Shown: in pieces, positions 46,660 through 55,616 of the stretch
Layout: each line of letters begins with the position of its first letter
Numbering within the stretch: position 1 is the stretch's first letter
NCBI GenBank assembly: GCA_002494495.1
Contig: DACB01000016.1
Coordinates: forward strand, 1 to 64,000
Length of the DNA stretch: 64,000 bases
Direction: 5' to 3'
Source: Methanobacterium sp. UBA294
GTDB taxonomy: Archaea; Methanobacteriota; Methanobacteria; Methanobacteriales; Methanobacteriaceae
Notes under the pieces: generated by a model
What the model was told of the DNA's origin: nothing
Seen by the model: only the letters and a program-made list of their open reading frames with translations
Databases searched by the model: none
Program-made: the position numbers and the translations under genes

Positions 46660-48021
46660 GTGAATATTTTTGGCGATCTAATTTTAAAAGAGCCTCAAAC
46701 CATCAACCTAAAATTAGACTCACCATTTGAACTATTTAAGAATTTATATCACAACAACACCCATGCTTTCCTACTGGAATCAATGGAAAGCGACAGTGGG
46801 ATGGCTCGTTTTTCAGTCCTGGGATTTCAACCATCCGCAATAATAAAAGCCCATGACAATATACTGGAAATAGAAAAAAACAATACAAAAATAAGCTATT
46901 ATGTGGAAAATCCCTTTGATGAAATAAAAAAGCTCATATCCACATCCGCTGGTAGAAAAGGATTCAGTGGCGGACTCGTTGGGTACGTTTCCTACGAGGC
47001 TGTGAAATATTTCGAACCTGTCGAAGTGGCAAAGAGCCCCTATCCTGATTTTGAATTCGGACTATTTTTAGACGGGATAGTGTTTGATAAAATTGGTAAA
47101 CAGTGCTACTACGTTACTCTTGGTGAAGATAAATCCGAGTACATAAAAACAATAGCTAAAGAGGAACATGAAATAGAGGATATCCATTTTGAGGATGAAG
47201 GATATCATTTCTCAAAAGAACAGTATGAAAATATGGTCCTTGAAGCTAAAGAAAAGATTCTCGCTGGAGAAATTTTCCAAAGCGTCATTTCAAATGCACG
47301 AAAATTCAAGATATCTAAAAATAAGCTCTCATTCTACAGGAAATTAAGGGAGATAAATCCATCACCATACATGTACCACCTTAAACTGGGGGAGAAGGAA
47401 ATAATAGGAAGCAGCCCAGAGATGCTGGTACGAGTTGAAAACAATCAGGTAGAGACCTTCCCACTTGCAGGAACCATAAAACGTGGAGCAACTCCTGAAG
47501 AAGATAAAGAATTGGAAAGGGAGCTACTTGCAGATGAAAAAGAACGTGCCGAGCATCTCATGCTGGTAGATCTGGCAAGAAACGATGTGGGAAAAGTCAG
47601 TAACTTCGGATCAGTGAAAGTCACTAATTACATGGGTATAAAGAAATTTTCACATGTACAGCACATATTCAGTAGGGTAATTGGTCAGTTAAGAAATGAT
47701 AGAAGTGCAGTTGATGCATTCCAGGCCCTATTTCCTGCAGGAACATTAAGCGGTGCTCCTAAAATAAGAGCCATAGAAATAATCAACCAATTAGAAGCAG
47801 GCATACCCCGCGGACCCTATGGAGGTGCAGTGGGCTATTTCTCACTTAATGGTAACGCTGATTTTGCAATCTCCATCCGGACTATGGTCTGTGACAAAGA
47901 CAACGCCAGTATCCAAGCCGGTGCAGGGGTAGTACATGACTCAATACCAGGAAAAGAATACATTGAAGGTAAAAACAAAGCCAGTGCACTTGTAGATGCA
48001 CTCAGAAAGGCGATTTTATGA
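46660..48021 (+). CDS. trpE: anthranilate synthase component I
   Basis: Makes anthranilate from chorismate with TrpG. A 453-residue chorismate-binding enzyme: the N-terminal part carries the tryptophan feedback site region (LLESMESD, about residues 36-43), and the catalytic C-terminal half has GEIFQSVISN, FPLAGTIKRG, DLARNDVGKV, FPAGTLSGAPK and GPYGGAVGYFS. The only canonical start is GTG 46660, which has a weak, close site (AAAGG). An out-of-frame ATG at 46650 with a better site overlaps it (see findings). First gene of trpEGCFBAD; it overlaps trpG by four bases. Confidence 0.96.
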   Translation: MNIFGDLILKEPQTINLKLDSPFELFKNLYHNNTHAFLLESMESDSGMARFSVLGFQPSAIIKAHDNILEIEKNNTKISYYVENPFDEIKKLISTSAGRKGFSGGLVGYVSYEAVKYFEPVEVAKSPYPDFEFGLFLDGIVFDKIGKQCYYVTLGEDKSEYIKTIAKEEHEIEDIHFEDEGYHFSKEQYENMVLEAKEKILAGEIFQSVISNARKFKISKNKLSFYRKLREINPSPYMYHLKLGEKEIIGSSPEMLVRVENNQVETFPLAGTIKRGATPEEDKELERELLADEKERAEHLMLVDLARNDVGKVSNFGSVKVTNYMGIKKFSHVQHIFSRVIGQLRNDRSAVDAFQALFPAGTLSGAPKIRAIEIINQLEAGIPRGPYGGAVGYFSLNGNADFAISIRTMVCDKDNASIQAGAGVVHDSIPGKEYIEGKNKASALVDALRKAIL

Positions 48022-48593
48022 TTTTAATTATTGACAACTACGATTCATTCACCTATAACCTCTACCAGTTGATAGGGGAAATAGAAAGCAACATAACCAT
48101 CAGAAGAAATGATGAAATAACTATAGAGGAAATCAAGGCTCTTCAACCAGAAACCATTGTAATTTCACCAGGACCCGGAAATCCTACAAGAGAGAAGGAC
48201 TTCGGAATCTGCTCCAGGGTAATCACTGAACTCGGCGGGGAAATCCCCATACTGGGTGTGTGCCTGGGGCATCAAGGGATATTCGCCACCTTTGGTGGTG
48301 AGATAATCCGTACAGAGCCAGTACATGGTAAGACCGACCAAATATTCCACAATAATGATGAACTTTTCAGGGGGACCAGTAACCCCCTTGTAGCTGTAAG
48401 GTATCATTCACTCCTTTGTAACAGACAGACAGTCCCGGAATGTATGGATGTTATAGCAGAAACTGATGATGGCCTGATAATGGCCATTAAGCATAGGATC
48501 AAACCTATTGTTGGTCTTCAATTTCATCCTGAATCTGTAGGTACAGATGAAGGAATAACCATACTTAAAAATTTCATGAAGGTGGGAGTATGA
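48018..48593 (+). CDS. trpG: anthranilate synthase component II (glutamine amidotransferase)
   Basis: Supplies ammonia from glutamine to TrpE. A 191-residue class I amidotransferase: DNYDSFTYNL near the N-terminus, PGPGNP, the nucleophile in GVCLGHQ (Cys about residue 79), and the His-Glu pair in FHPESVG (about 168-174). Its ATG overlaps the trpE stop by four bases. It is not fused to TrpD, unlike in some bacteria. Confidence 0.97.
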   Translation: MILIIDNYDSFTYNLYQLIGEIESNITIRRNDEITIEEIKALQPETIVISPGPGNPTREKDFGICSRVITELGGEIPILGVCLGHQGIFATFGGEIIRTEPVHGKTDQIFHNNDELFRGTSNPLVAVRYHSLLCNRQTVPECMDVIAETDDGLIMAIKHRIKPIVGLQFHPESVGTDEGITILKNFMKVGV

Positions 48594-49399
48594 TGGCACA
48601 TCATGTGAAATTTCAGGACATGATATCCAGGAGAAGTGAAGTCTTAAGGAAAGAGAAATCTTATAGGCCAATAAGCGGCCTGAAAGATAGTATTAGAAGG
48701 ATCAAGTTAAGAAAAAGCTTTAAAAACGCCTTGAATAAGGAGGATGATATTTCTATTATCAGTGAATATAAACCAGCATCACCATCACTGGGCTTTATCT
48801 CGGACATGAAAGTCGAGGATATAATACCTCAGTTTGAAATTGGAGGAGCCAGTGCGGCATCTATACTGACAGAGACCTCCTACTTCAACAGCAGCCTGGA
48901 AAATCTTAAGATCGCTTGTAAAATCAGCAAGTTACCCATGCTCCGTAAGGACTTCATCATGGATGAATACCAGATATACGAGTCCCGGGCAAGTGGTGCA
49001 AGTGCGGTACTGCTCATGGCCAATTTATACCCCAATCTTTCCCAGGGGATCCGGCTCACCAAGTATTTGGGCATGGATGCCCTGGTGGAATGTAAAAACA
49101 GGTATGAAATAGAAAAATCTCTGGATGCTGGGGCAGAGATAATTGGAATCAACAATCGGGATTTTTCTGACTTCACAATCGATATAAACAGAACCAGAGA
49201 TCTGGCCCAATTTATTCCATCAAATGTGACCTTAGTATCAGAAAGCGGGGTTGAAACAGGAAGTGATGTTGAAATGCTTGCAAGCTTTGGTGCAGACGCC
49301 ATACTCGTAGGAACCAGTGTGATGAAATCAGATTGTATCAGTCAAAAACTAAATGAACTCATTACATGCGCGAAAAACTCAAGGACCAGGGTAAGATGA
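48590..49399 (+). CDS. trpC: indole-3-glycerol phosphate synthase
   Basis: Closes the indole ring of CdRP. A 269-residue TIM barrel: ISEYKPASPS (Glu/Lys of the active site, about residues 57-66), LRKDFIMDEYQI (about 119-130), GINNRDFSDF (about 183-192) and SESGV (about 213-217). It starts at ATGATG overlapping the trpG stop, with GGTGGGAG just upstream; either Met may be used. It ends in an ATGA overlap with trpF. Confidence 0.96.
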   Translation: MMAHHVKFQDMISRRSEVLRKEKSYRPISGLKDSIRRIKLRKSFKNALNKEDDISIISEYKPASPSLGFISDMKVEDIIPQFEIGGASAASILTETSYFNSSLENLKIACKISKLPMLRKDFIMDEYQIYESRASGASAVLLMANLYPNLSQGIRLTKYLGMDALVECKNRYEIEKSLDAGAEIIGINNRDFSDFTIDINRTRDLAQFIPSNVTLVSESGVETGSDVEMLASFGADAILVGTSVMKSDCISQKLNELITCAKNSRTRVR

Positions 49400-50088
49400 A
49401 AATAAAAATCTGTGGAATTACCAGGGAGATGGACGTTAAAACTTGTGAAACAAAGGGTGCAGAACTCATTGGTTTTATAAATATCAAAAGATCCAAGAGA
49501 TTCGTAGATGCTCATGAAATCCAGAAATTAAGTTCCATAATGGAGGATAAAAGTAAAGCCGTACTGGTAACTGAAACAGAAGATTTATTTGAAGTTGAAA
49601 GTTTGATTGAATCCACGGGTATAAAGTATGTACAGTTTCATTCCCAGTCTGCACCTCGGCTCAGAAGGTTTAAGGAAAATAACCCAGATGTGAAGGTTAT
49701 AAGAGCAGTTGGCATACCTGAAAGTTTAGGGGAAGAAAAAATTAAGGAGATAGAAGTTTATGCTGATGTCTGTGATTATCTGCTTTTTGACTACGAAGTA
49801 TCATGTAAAACTGGTGGAACAGGGAAACAGATCCCCCTGGAATTGGCAGTGAAAGCTGTAGATGCTGCCCGAAAAAATTCACAAATTAGTTTATTATTAG
49901 CTGGTGGTATGGACAGTAATAGGATGAAGAGTGAAGGAAAAATCCTGAAGGACTATTTTGAATATGTTGATGTGAACTCCGGGGTAGAAGACCAGCCTGG
50001 AGTAAAAGATGAGAATAAAATTATGGAATTTATGGATGTAATGAACAGAGAGGTTGTAAATTATGATTTCCAAGGGGAAATTCGGTAA
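49396..50088 (+). CDS. trpF: phosphoribosylanthranilate isomerase
   Basis: Amadori rearrangement of PRA to CdRP. A 230-residue TIM barrel starting MKIKICGITREMD with the catalytic Cys of KICGI at residue 6; VQFHSQSAPR, DYLLFDYE and LLAGGMDSN follow. The start is set at 49396 (ATGA overlap with trpC), because the CGIT motif is always close to the N-terminus; an upstream ATG at 49366 would add ten residues. The 3' end overlaps trpB by 26 bases. Confidence 0.95.
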   Translation: MKIKICGITREMDVKTCETKGAELIGFINIKRSKRFVDAHEIQKLSSIMEDKSKAVLVTETEDLFEVESLIESTGIKYVQFHSQSAPRLRRFKENNPDVKVIRAVGIPESLGEEKIKEIEVYADVCDYLLFDYEVSCKTGGTGKQIPLELAVKAVDAARKNSQISLLLAGGMDSNRMKSEGKILKDYFEYVDVNSGVEDQPGVKDENKIMEFMDVMNREVVNYDFQGEIR

Positions 50089-51238
50089 GTTTGGAGGGGT
50101 ATTCGTACCCGAACTTTTAATCCCTGCCTTAGAGGAATTAGAAGCCGCATATCTGAAATATAAAGATGATGATGAATTCAACAACGAATTAAATTACTAC
50201 TTGAAGGAGTTTGCAGGTCGCCCAACTGCCTTGTACCATGCAGAGAACTTATCCAAGAAATTAGGGTGTAAAATATACCTTAAAAGGGAGGATATGCTTC
50301 ACACTGGAGCTCATAAAATAAACAACACACTGGCCCAGGGACTCCTGGCTAAATATATGGGTAAAACTAGATTAATAGCCGAAACAGGTGCAGGTCAACA
50401 TGGTATAGCCACAGCTGTAGTTGGAGCTTTATTGGGAATACCTACTGAGGTTTACATGGGTAGCGAAGATGTGGAAAGACAGAAATTGAATGTTTTCCGT
50501 ATGGAACTTTCTAACGCGGCTGTATTGCCTGTGGAAAGTGGTAGCCGTACCCTTAAAGATGCTATCAATGAGGCTATGCGGGATTGGATAACCAATCTAA
50601 AAACAACCCATTACCTTATCGGTTCTACCATGGGGCCCCACCCATACCCTACCATGGTAAAATATTTCCAGAGCATCATAGGCCAGGAAACAAAGAGACA
50701 GATCATGGAAAAAGAGGGTAGGTTACCTGATACCATCATGGCCTGTGTGGGTGGTGGTAGTAATGCACTGGGCATCTTTTCCGAATTTATAGGTGATGAT
50801 GAAGTGGAACTAGTGGGTGTTGAAGGTGGAGGGCATGATATCAAATCTCATCGAACAGGAGCCACATTGACCATGGGTACAGAGGGAGTGCTGCATGGTA
50901 GTCTCTCCTACGTACTTCAAAATAATGATGGTCAGATAAATGAAGCCCATTCCGTGAGTGCTGGCCTGGATTATCCTGGTGTTGGACCAGAACATGCCTA
51001 CCTTAAGGATACAAGCCGTGCATGCTACGATGCAGTGACAGACCAGGAGGCGCTTGAAGGATTCAGGCTACTTAGTAAAACTGAGGGCATCATACCTGCT
51101 TTAGAAAGTGCGCATGCCATTGCATACGCCAAGAAGTACGCGGAAAAAAAGGAAAACAAGGGTAAAATAATCATAATAAATCTTTCTGGACGGGGAGATA
51201 AAGACATGGACCTGGTTTCCAGGCAGATAGGAGGATAA
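50063..51238 (+). CDS. trpB: tryptophan synthase beta chain
   Basis: PLP enzyme that joins indole and serine. A 391-residue TrpB1-type protein: GKFGGVFVPE at the N-terminus, HTGAHKINN with the PLP lysine (about residue 80), AETGAGQHG, the phosphate loop GGGSNA (about 226-231), and GPEHAYLKD. The start lies inside the end of trpF (26-base overlap) with AGAGG upstream. It is directly followed by trpA, its tunnel partner. Confidence 0.97.
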   Translation: MISKGKFGKFGGVFVPELLIPALEELEAAYLKYKDDDEFNNELNYYLKEFAGRPTALYHAENLSKKLGCKIYLKREDMLHTGAHKINNTLAQGLLAKYMGKTRLIAETGAGQHGIATAVVGALLGIPTEVYMGSEDVERQKLNVFRMELSNAAVLPVESGSRTLKDAINEAMRDWITNLKTTHYLIGSTMGPHPYPTMVKYFQSIIGQETKRQIMEKEGRLPDTIMACVGGGSNALGIFSEFIGDDEVELVGVEGGGHDIKSHRTGATLTMGTEGVLHGSLSYVLQNNDGQINEAHSVSAGLDYPGVGPEHAYLKDTSRACYDAVTDQEALEGFRLLSKTEGIIPALESAHAIAYAKKYAEKKENKGKIIIINLSGRGDKDMDLVSRQIGG

Positions 51239-51239
51239 T

Positions 51240-52073
51240 ATGTGCCAGATTGAAAGTTACCAGGAAATGTTTGAGAGGGTTAAAGAAAAGGGCGAAGGTG
51301 CCTTCATCCCATTTATAGTTGTTGGAGACCCTGATTTTGAAACCAGTCTGGAGATTGTTAAGACCTATGCAGATAGCGGGGCCGATGCATTGGAATTAGG
51401 ATTCCCATTCAGTGACCCATTAGCTGACGGGCCCACAGTACAGGCTGCAGATAAAAGATCTCTTAGTTCAGGGATGACCACCAAGCGTGGATTTGAATTT
51501 ATAAAATGTATACGAGAGTATACCAACATTCCCCTGGGACTTCTAGTTTATTATAACCTGATTTATAAGATGGGCGAAGACGAATTTTACAAAGCGGCCA
51601 TGGAATGTGGATTAAATGGTATTCTGGTTGCTGATCTACCCCCTGAAGAAGTTGGAATTTTACTGGACACTGCAGACAAGTATGGTTTGGACCAGATATT
51701 CATGGCTGCCCAAACCACCACCAATGAGAGGCTGGAGAAGATTGCTGAGATGTGTACTGGATTCCTCTACGTGGTTGCGGTTATGGGTGTTACAGGTGCT
51801 CGATCTGAGCTTGCTGACGCCACAGTTGAACTGGTGAGCCGGGTGAGGTGTCACAGTGACCTGCCCCTTGCAGTTGGTTTTGGTATCTCCCATCCAGAAC
51901 ATATACAGAATGTTCTTAGTGCTGGTTCAGATGGTGCAATTGTGGCCAGTGCATTGCTAAACATCATCGAAGAAAACCTCGAAAACAAAGAGGTCATGTT
52001 ACAAAAAGTGGGGAGTTTCTGCAGACAACTCAAGGAAGCCACTAGGCATAAAAAAATTGAGGAATTAGTATGA
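51240..52073 (+). CDS. trpA: tryptophan synthase alpha chain
   Basis: Cleaves indole-3-glycerol phosphate to indole and glyceraldehyde-3-phosphate. A 277-residue TIM barrel with the catalytic Glu in ALELGFPFSDPLADGP (about residue 52) and Asp in LVADLPPEE (about 128), and GVTGARSE and GFGISHPEH phosphate loops. GGAGGATAAT precedes the ATG, one base after the trpB stop. It overlaps trpD by four bases. Confidence 0.96.
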   Translation: MCQIESYQEMFERVKEKGEGAFIPFIVVGDPDFETSLEIVKTYADSGADALELGFPFSDPLADGPTVQAADKRSLSSGMTTKRGFEFIKCIREYTNIPLGLLVYYNLIYKMGEDEFYKAAMECGLNGILVADLPPEEVGILLDTADKYGLDQIFMAAQTTTNERLEKIAEMCTGFLYVVAVMGVTGARSELADATVELVSRVRCHSDLPLAVGFGISHPEHIQNVLSAGSDGAIVASALLNIIEENLENKEVMLQKVGSFCRQLKEATRHKKIEELV

Positions 52074-53125
52074 CCATATCCAAATGTCTGGTGAAGATCG
52101 TTAATGGAGGAGACCTTACAGAGGAAGAATCATACCAGTCCATGATGGACATAATGAAGGGCTGGTCCACCCATGCACAGTCTGCTTCATTCCTAACTGC
52201 ATTATCCATAAAGGGCGAAACAATAACTGAGATAACTGGATTTGTCAAGGCCATGCGGGAATCAAGCCTGAAAGTCCGCTCCAAAAAGAAGCCCTTGGTT
52301 GATACTTGCGGAACTGGTGGGGACACCCTAAAAACATTCAATGTCAGCACTGCTGCGGCCATTATTGCAGCTAGCTGCGGAGTTACCATAGCTAAACACG
52401 GTAACCGTAGCATAACCAGTAATTGTGGAGGAGCAGATATATTGGAAGCCGTAGGTGTTAACATAAACTGCAACCACCTAAAAGTTGAATATTGCCTGGA
52501 AAATGCGGGTATTGGATTCATGTTTTCCCCAGTGTTCCACCCTGCAATGAAAAACGTAGCCCGGGTAAGGAATCAACTGGGTATTAAAACAGTATTCAAC
52601 ATACTCGGACCACTTACCTCACCTGCAAATGCAAACATACAACTTTTAGGTGTCTTTGATCCTGATTTGGTGGAACCATTGGCCCAGGTACTTAATAATT
52701 TGGATGTGGAAAGGGCTATGGTAGTGCATGGATACGATTCAAATGGCAACCCAGCCATGGATGAAATATCAACCATAGGTAAAACCAAAGTGGCACTGCT
52801 TCATGAAGGGATTGTGGATATATTGGAATTACATCCTGAAGATTTTGGTATTGAAAAGACAGAGGAAAAGTACATACTGGCCCCGGAAACACTGGAAGAA
52901 AACATGGAAATATTTCGCCGAGTTCTACAGGGCAAAATAGATAAACCGGCTGATAAGGCTCGGCTTAATCTCTGCCTGGTTAATGCTGCCGCTATTTTAT
53001 ATATGGCCAATAAATCAAGCGGATTTGAAGAAGGTATGGAAATTGCCCGGAAATCTGTAGAGAATGGTTCTGCACTTCATAAGCTTGAAAAATTCATTAA
53101 GATAAGTACAGAAAGCAATAGTTAA
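52070..53125 (+). CDS. trpD: anthranilate phosphoribosyltransferase
   Basis: Transfers phosphoribose from PRPP to anthranilate. A 351-residue protein: the PRPP-binding loop DTCGTGGDTLKTFNVST (about residues 81-97), KHGNRSITS (about 109-117), GIGFMFSP and the metal-binding MDEISTIG (about 230-237). It ends the trp operon. An AT-rich downstream region with two small inverted repeats precedes the tRNA gene. Confidence 0.96.
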   Translation: MTISKCLVKIVNGGDLTEEESYQSMMDIMKGWSTHAQSASFLTALSIKGETITEITGFVKAMRESSLKVRSKKKPLVDTCGTGGDTLKTFNVSTAAAIIAASCGVTIAKHGNRSITSNCGGADILEAVGVNINCNHLKVEYCLENAGIGFMFSPVFHPAMKNVARVRNQLGIKTVFNILGPLTSPANANIQLLGVFDPDLVEPLAQVLNNLDVERAMVVHGYDSNGNPAMDEISTIGKTKVALLHEGIVDILELHPEDFGIEKTEEKYILAPETLEENMEIFRRVLQGKIDKPADKARLNLCLVNAAAILYMANKSSGFEEGMEIARKSVENGSALHKLEKFIKISTESNS

Positions 53126-53254
53126 CTAAACAATTTAACTTAAATTACATAGAAACCGGAAAAAAATTATATCATAAATAATCCAAAAATAAGAGAGTAT
53201 AATTAGAATTATGAAATATTTAATGAATTATAATAAAAAAGAAAGTAAAAAAGA

Positions 53255-53301
53255 GGTAATTATATGAGATAAATTACCCATTGCTCCAATTAATTAGTTG
53301 G
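53255..53301 (+). terminator. possible trp operon terminator region
   Basis: Two small inverted repeats follow trpD: GGTAATT/AATTACC (about 53255-53278) and the near-palindrome CCAATTAATTAGTTGG (53286-53301). They are weak, AT-rich and not followed by a clear T tract, so the call is tentative. Confidence 0.3.
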
Positions 53302-53398
53302 ATAATCTTCAATATAAACCTTTTGTAACCCTGGATCTAATACAATGGAAATTAAGCTATATTAAAAATCGAGAACTATCTAAATGCAAAAATAATAA

Positions 53399-53478
<80 letters not shown>

Positions 53479-53604
53479 CCTACCTAATTCATGAATATTT
53501 AATTAACAAAATAGCATTTATTGTAGTGTAGATGCTAGATTTGTTTTCATCATATTTATATCTTTATTTTTGAAGATAATCCTTTAATACAGATAAATTT
53601 ATCT

Positions 53605-54144
53605 TTATAGATAAATTTTCAGGGCACTTAATGATTCATCAAACACATCGTTTTCTAAAATTACAAAACAGGAATTTAACAGTACGGAACATACTGCCAT
53701 TGATATTTTAAGTAGTTCCATCTCCTCTTTTAAAGATTTCCAGTCCTGAACAGGCCTCGTTCTTTCCGGGTCATTTATCCTGCGGCTTATAATCTGTTCA
53801 TAGCTAGATTCAATCAGGATGATGATGTCTGGTTTAAGTATCTCCACCGGCAGGGAGATGAGATATCCTTCCCCGGACTTATCTAAACCATGCAGATCTA
53901 CAAGTACATCCTTAAAACCGGCAATATTAACAGCAGTTTCCCTCCAGATGTTATACTGTAAATCAAGAGGGAGTTTGAATATTCCCCCCAGGTTGGATGC
54001 TGTTTCCTGTTGCTTTGCAATTTCAAGCATCATTTCCCCGTAATTTATGTAATGATATCCCAGGGAGGTTGATGCTGCTTTACAGAGGGATGTTTTACCT
54101 ACACCTGGAACACCCACCACTATGGCAAGGTTCCAGCGTCCCAT
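53605..54144 (-). CDS. adkA: archaeal-type adenylate kinase
   Basis: Interconverts AMP, ADP and ATP. A 179-residue P-loop protein with GVPGVGKTS (about residues 11-19), the AMP-site pattern HYINYGEMMLEIAKQQ (about 31-46), DLHGLDK and SRRINDPERTRP in the lid. This arrangement is typical of the archaeal AdkA group rather than bacterial Adk. It begins one base after the stop of the DUF59 gene, so they form an operon. Confidence 0.88.
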   Translation of the reverse strand: MGRWNLAIVVGVPGVGKTSLCKAASTSLGYHYINYGEMMLEIAKQQETASNLGGIFKLPLDLQYNIWRETAVNIAGFKDVLVDLHGLDKSGEGYLISLPVEILKPDIIILIESSYEQIISRRINDPERTRPVQDWKSLKEEMELLKISMAVCSVLLNSCFVILENDVFDESLSALKIYL

Positions 54145-54145
54145 T

Positions 54146-54439
54146 TTATTTGTTCACCATTTCACAGATGGCGTCGGCCATCATGTGTCCTTTCACTATG
54201 ACCTCTGCTTTGTCAATTTCTTCCAGGCTTTCTGCTGCTAATTTAGCTTGCATTGCTATGTTAGCTGCACTCATACATCCCGGGTTGGTGGGTATGATGG
54301 TTATTTTAGCTGTTTTTTCGGCTTCGTTGACTTCTATATCTCCTAAAATACCCATCTCCACTATACTGACTCCCATATGTGGATCTGGGACTTTTGCTAC
54401 TTCATCTCTTATTTTGTTGATTAGTTCTTCTTCTGACAT
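54146..54439 (-). CDS. MIP18/DUF59 iron-sulfur cluster assembly-like protein
   Basis: A 97-residue protein of the PaaD/SufT/MIP18 family. Characteristic elements are VPDPHMGVSIVEMGILGDIEV (normally DPEIGxNIVDLGLV), IIPTNPGCM with the conserved Cys (about residue 56), and an amphipathic C-terminal helix. Relatives help load Fe-S clusters on target proteins. It precedes adkA with a one-base gap. Confidence 0.85.
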   Translation of the reverse strand: MSEEELINKIRDEVAKVPDPHMGVSIVEMGILGDIEVNEAEKTAKITIIPTNPGCMSAANIAMQAKLAAESLEEIDKAEVIVKGHMMADAICEMVNK

Positions 54440-54649
54440 AATTATTACCTCAAAAGTAAAGTTGATTAATCTTTTATTGATTTAATATTTACATTGGAAT
54501 TGAATTAATGTTATTCAATCCCTTAGAACAGTCTATTCCTTTTGAATAAATTATATTAATTTTATTTTGTAATTATATATTTAAACTTATGTTATTTTTA
54601 TAGTTATGTTTACTATAATTTTTATTAATAATAAAGTTGAAATCTTAAT

Positions 54650-55564
54650 CTAGTTCTTTACCCTGTGCCTAATCCTGACTGCCACTCCTTTAACTGCTTT
54701 CTTCATTTCCTCACTAGAGAGAACAGTCTTTCCTACCCCTACAACATTTCCCTGTTTCAAAATAACCACCTCATCTCCAGGGATGATATCCGGGTGTGCA
54801 TCCATCACTCCTGGTGCAAACAGGGTGTTGGTCTTAAGGTCAAAATCAATTTCCACCCAGGATCTTTCAAGATCCTTTAAAATCCGGCCACCTTCCAGGT
54901 TAAGTGAGAATAGTCCTGTGTCATATAAAAGCGTTCCTATCTGTTTACCTTCATGAATTATTCGCCTATTAAACCTGCCTGTTATTCTGGACCCGTCGGG
55001 TATCAACAGATCAGCATCCCTACCATCGAACTGATAACGAGCAATAGATCTCAATTTTTTCAGGCTCTTATCCTTATCCCTGATTTTAGAATAGTTTTTC
55101 AAGGTTTTCCTGAGGTTATGCATGGATTCTTGTGAGGTTGTTTTACCATCACTGCAGGTGTAAACTGCACCATCTAAATATTGTTCACAGGCCTCTTTGT
55201 ATCCTCCGGATACATGGGCTACAACAGGAAGATCCTTTACATATTCCTTTAGACATTCACCAGTAACATCTATTTCTTCCTTCGACCAATCTCCTGTGGT
55301 CGAAACATCATATGATTGTATGGGATATGTTCTTTCCATTTCACGTGGACAAACACCAAATGGAGAAGTTAGAATGGCCTCTTGGTAACCTTTGGTGGCT
55401 CTCATGAAGATTGTGTGAGACTTGGACTGAGAATATGGTTTCCTCATACTGCAGGGCAGTACAACCACCACTTCGCCCAGTGGTTCAAGGTGCCTCATTC
55501 TCTCCCTCCACCTGCAGACTTCTGGCCTGTGGATGGATTGTTCAGTAACGCATAAAACTTTCAA
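54650..55564 (-). CDS. archaeosine synthase-like protein (DUF5591 plus PUA)
   Basis: A 304-residue protein. Residues about 33-160 carry the ArcS-core pattern VVLPCSMRKPYSQSKSH, SPFGVCPREME and YDVSTTGDW; the last 75 residues are a PUA RNA-binding domain (TLFAPGVMDAHPDIIPGDEVVI...GVGKT). ArcS converts the nitrile of preQ0 in tRNA to archaeosine at position 15. Many ArcS proteins have an extra N-terminal TGT-like part, absent here. The only start is TTG 55564 with GGAGT upstream; a TGA two codons before it blocks extension. The missing N-terminal part may be encoded elsewhere. Confidence 0.78.
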   Translation of the reverse strand: MKVLCVTEQSIHRPEVCRWRERMRHLEPLGEVVVVLPCSMRKPYSQSKSHTIFMRATKGYQEAILTSPFGVCPREMERTYPIQSYDVSTTGDWSKEEIDVTGECLKEYVKDLPVVAHVSGGYKEACEQYLDGAVYTCSDGKTTSQESMHNLRKTLKNYSKIRDKDKSLKKLRSIARYQFDGRDADLLIPDGSRITGRFNRRIIHEGKQIGTLLYDTGLFSLNLEGGRILKDLERSWVEIDFDLKTNTLFAPGVMDAHPDIIPGDEVVILKQGNVVGVGKTVLSSEEMKKAVKGVAVRIRHRVKN

Positions 55565-55616
55565 ATATCATAGACTCCAGTTGTTTTTTTTGTATAAGTT
55601 GTTAGGTCTAAATAAA

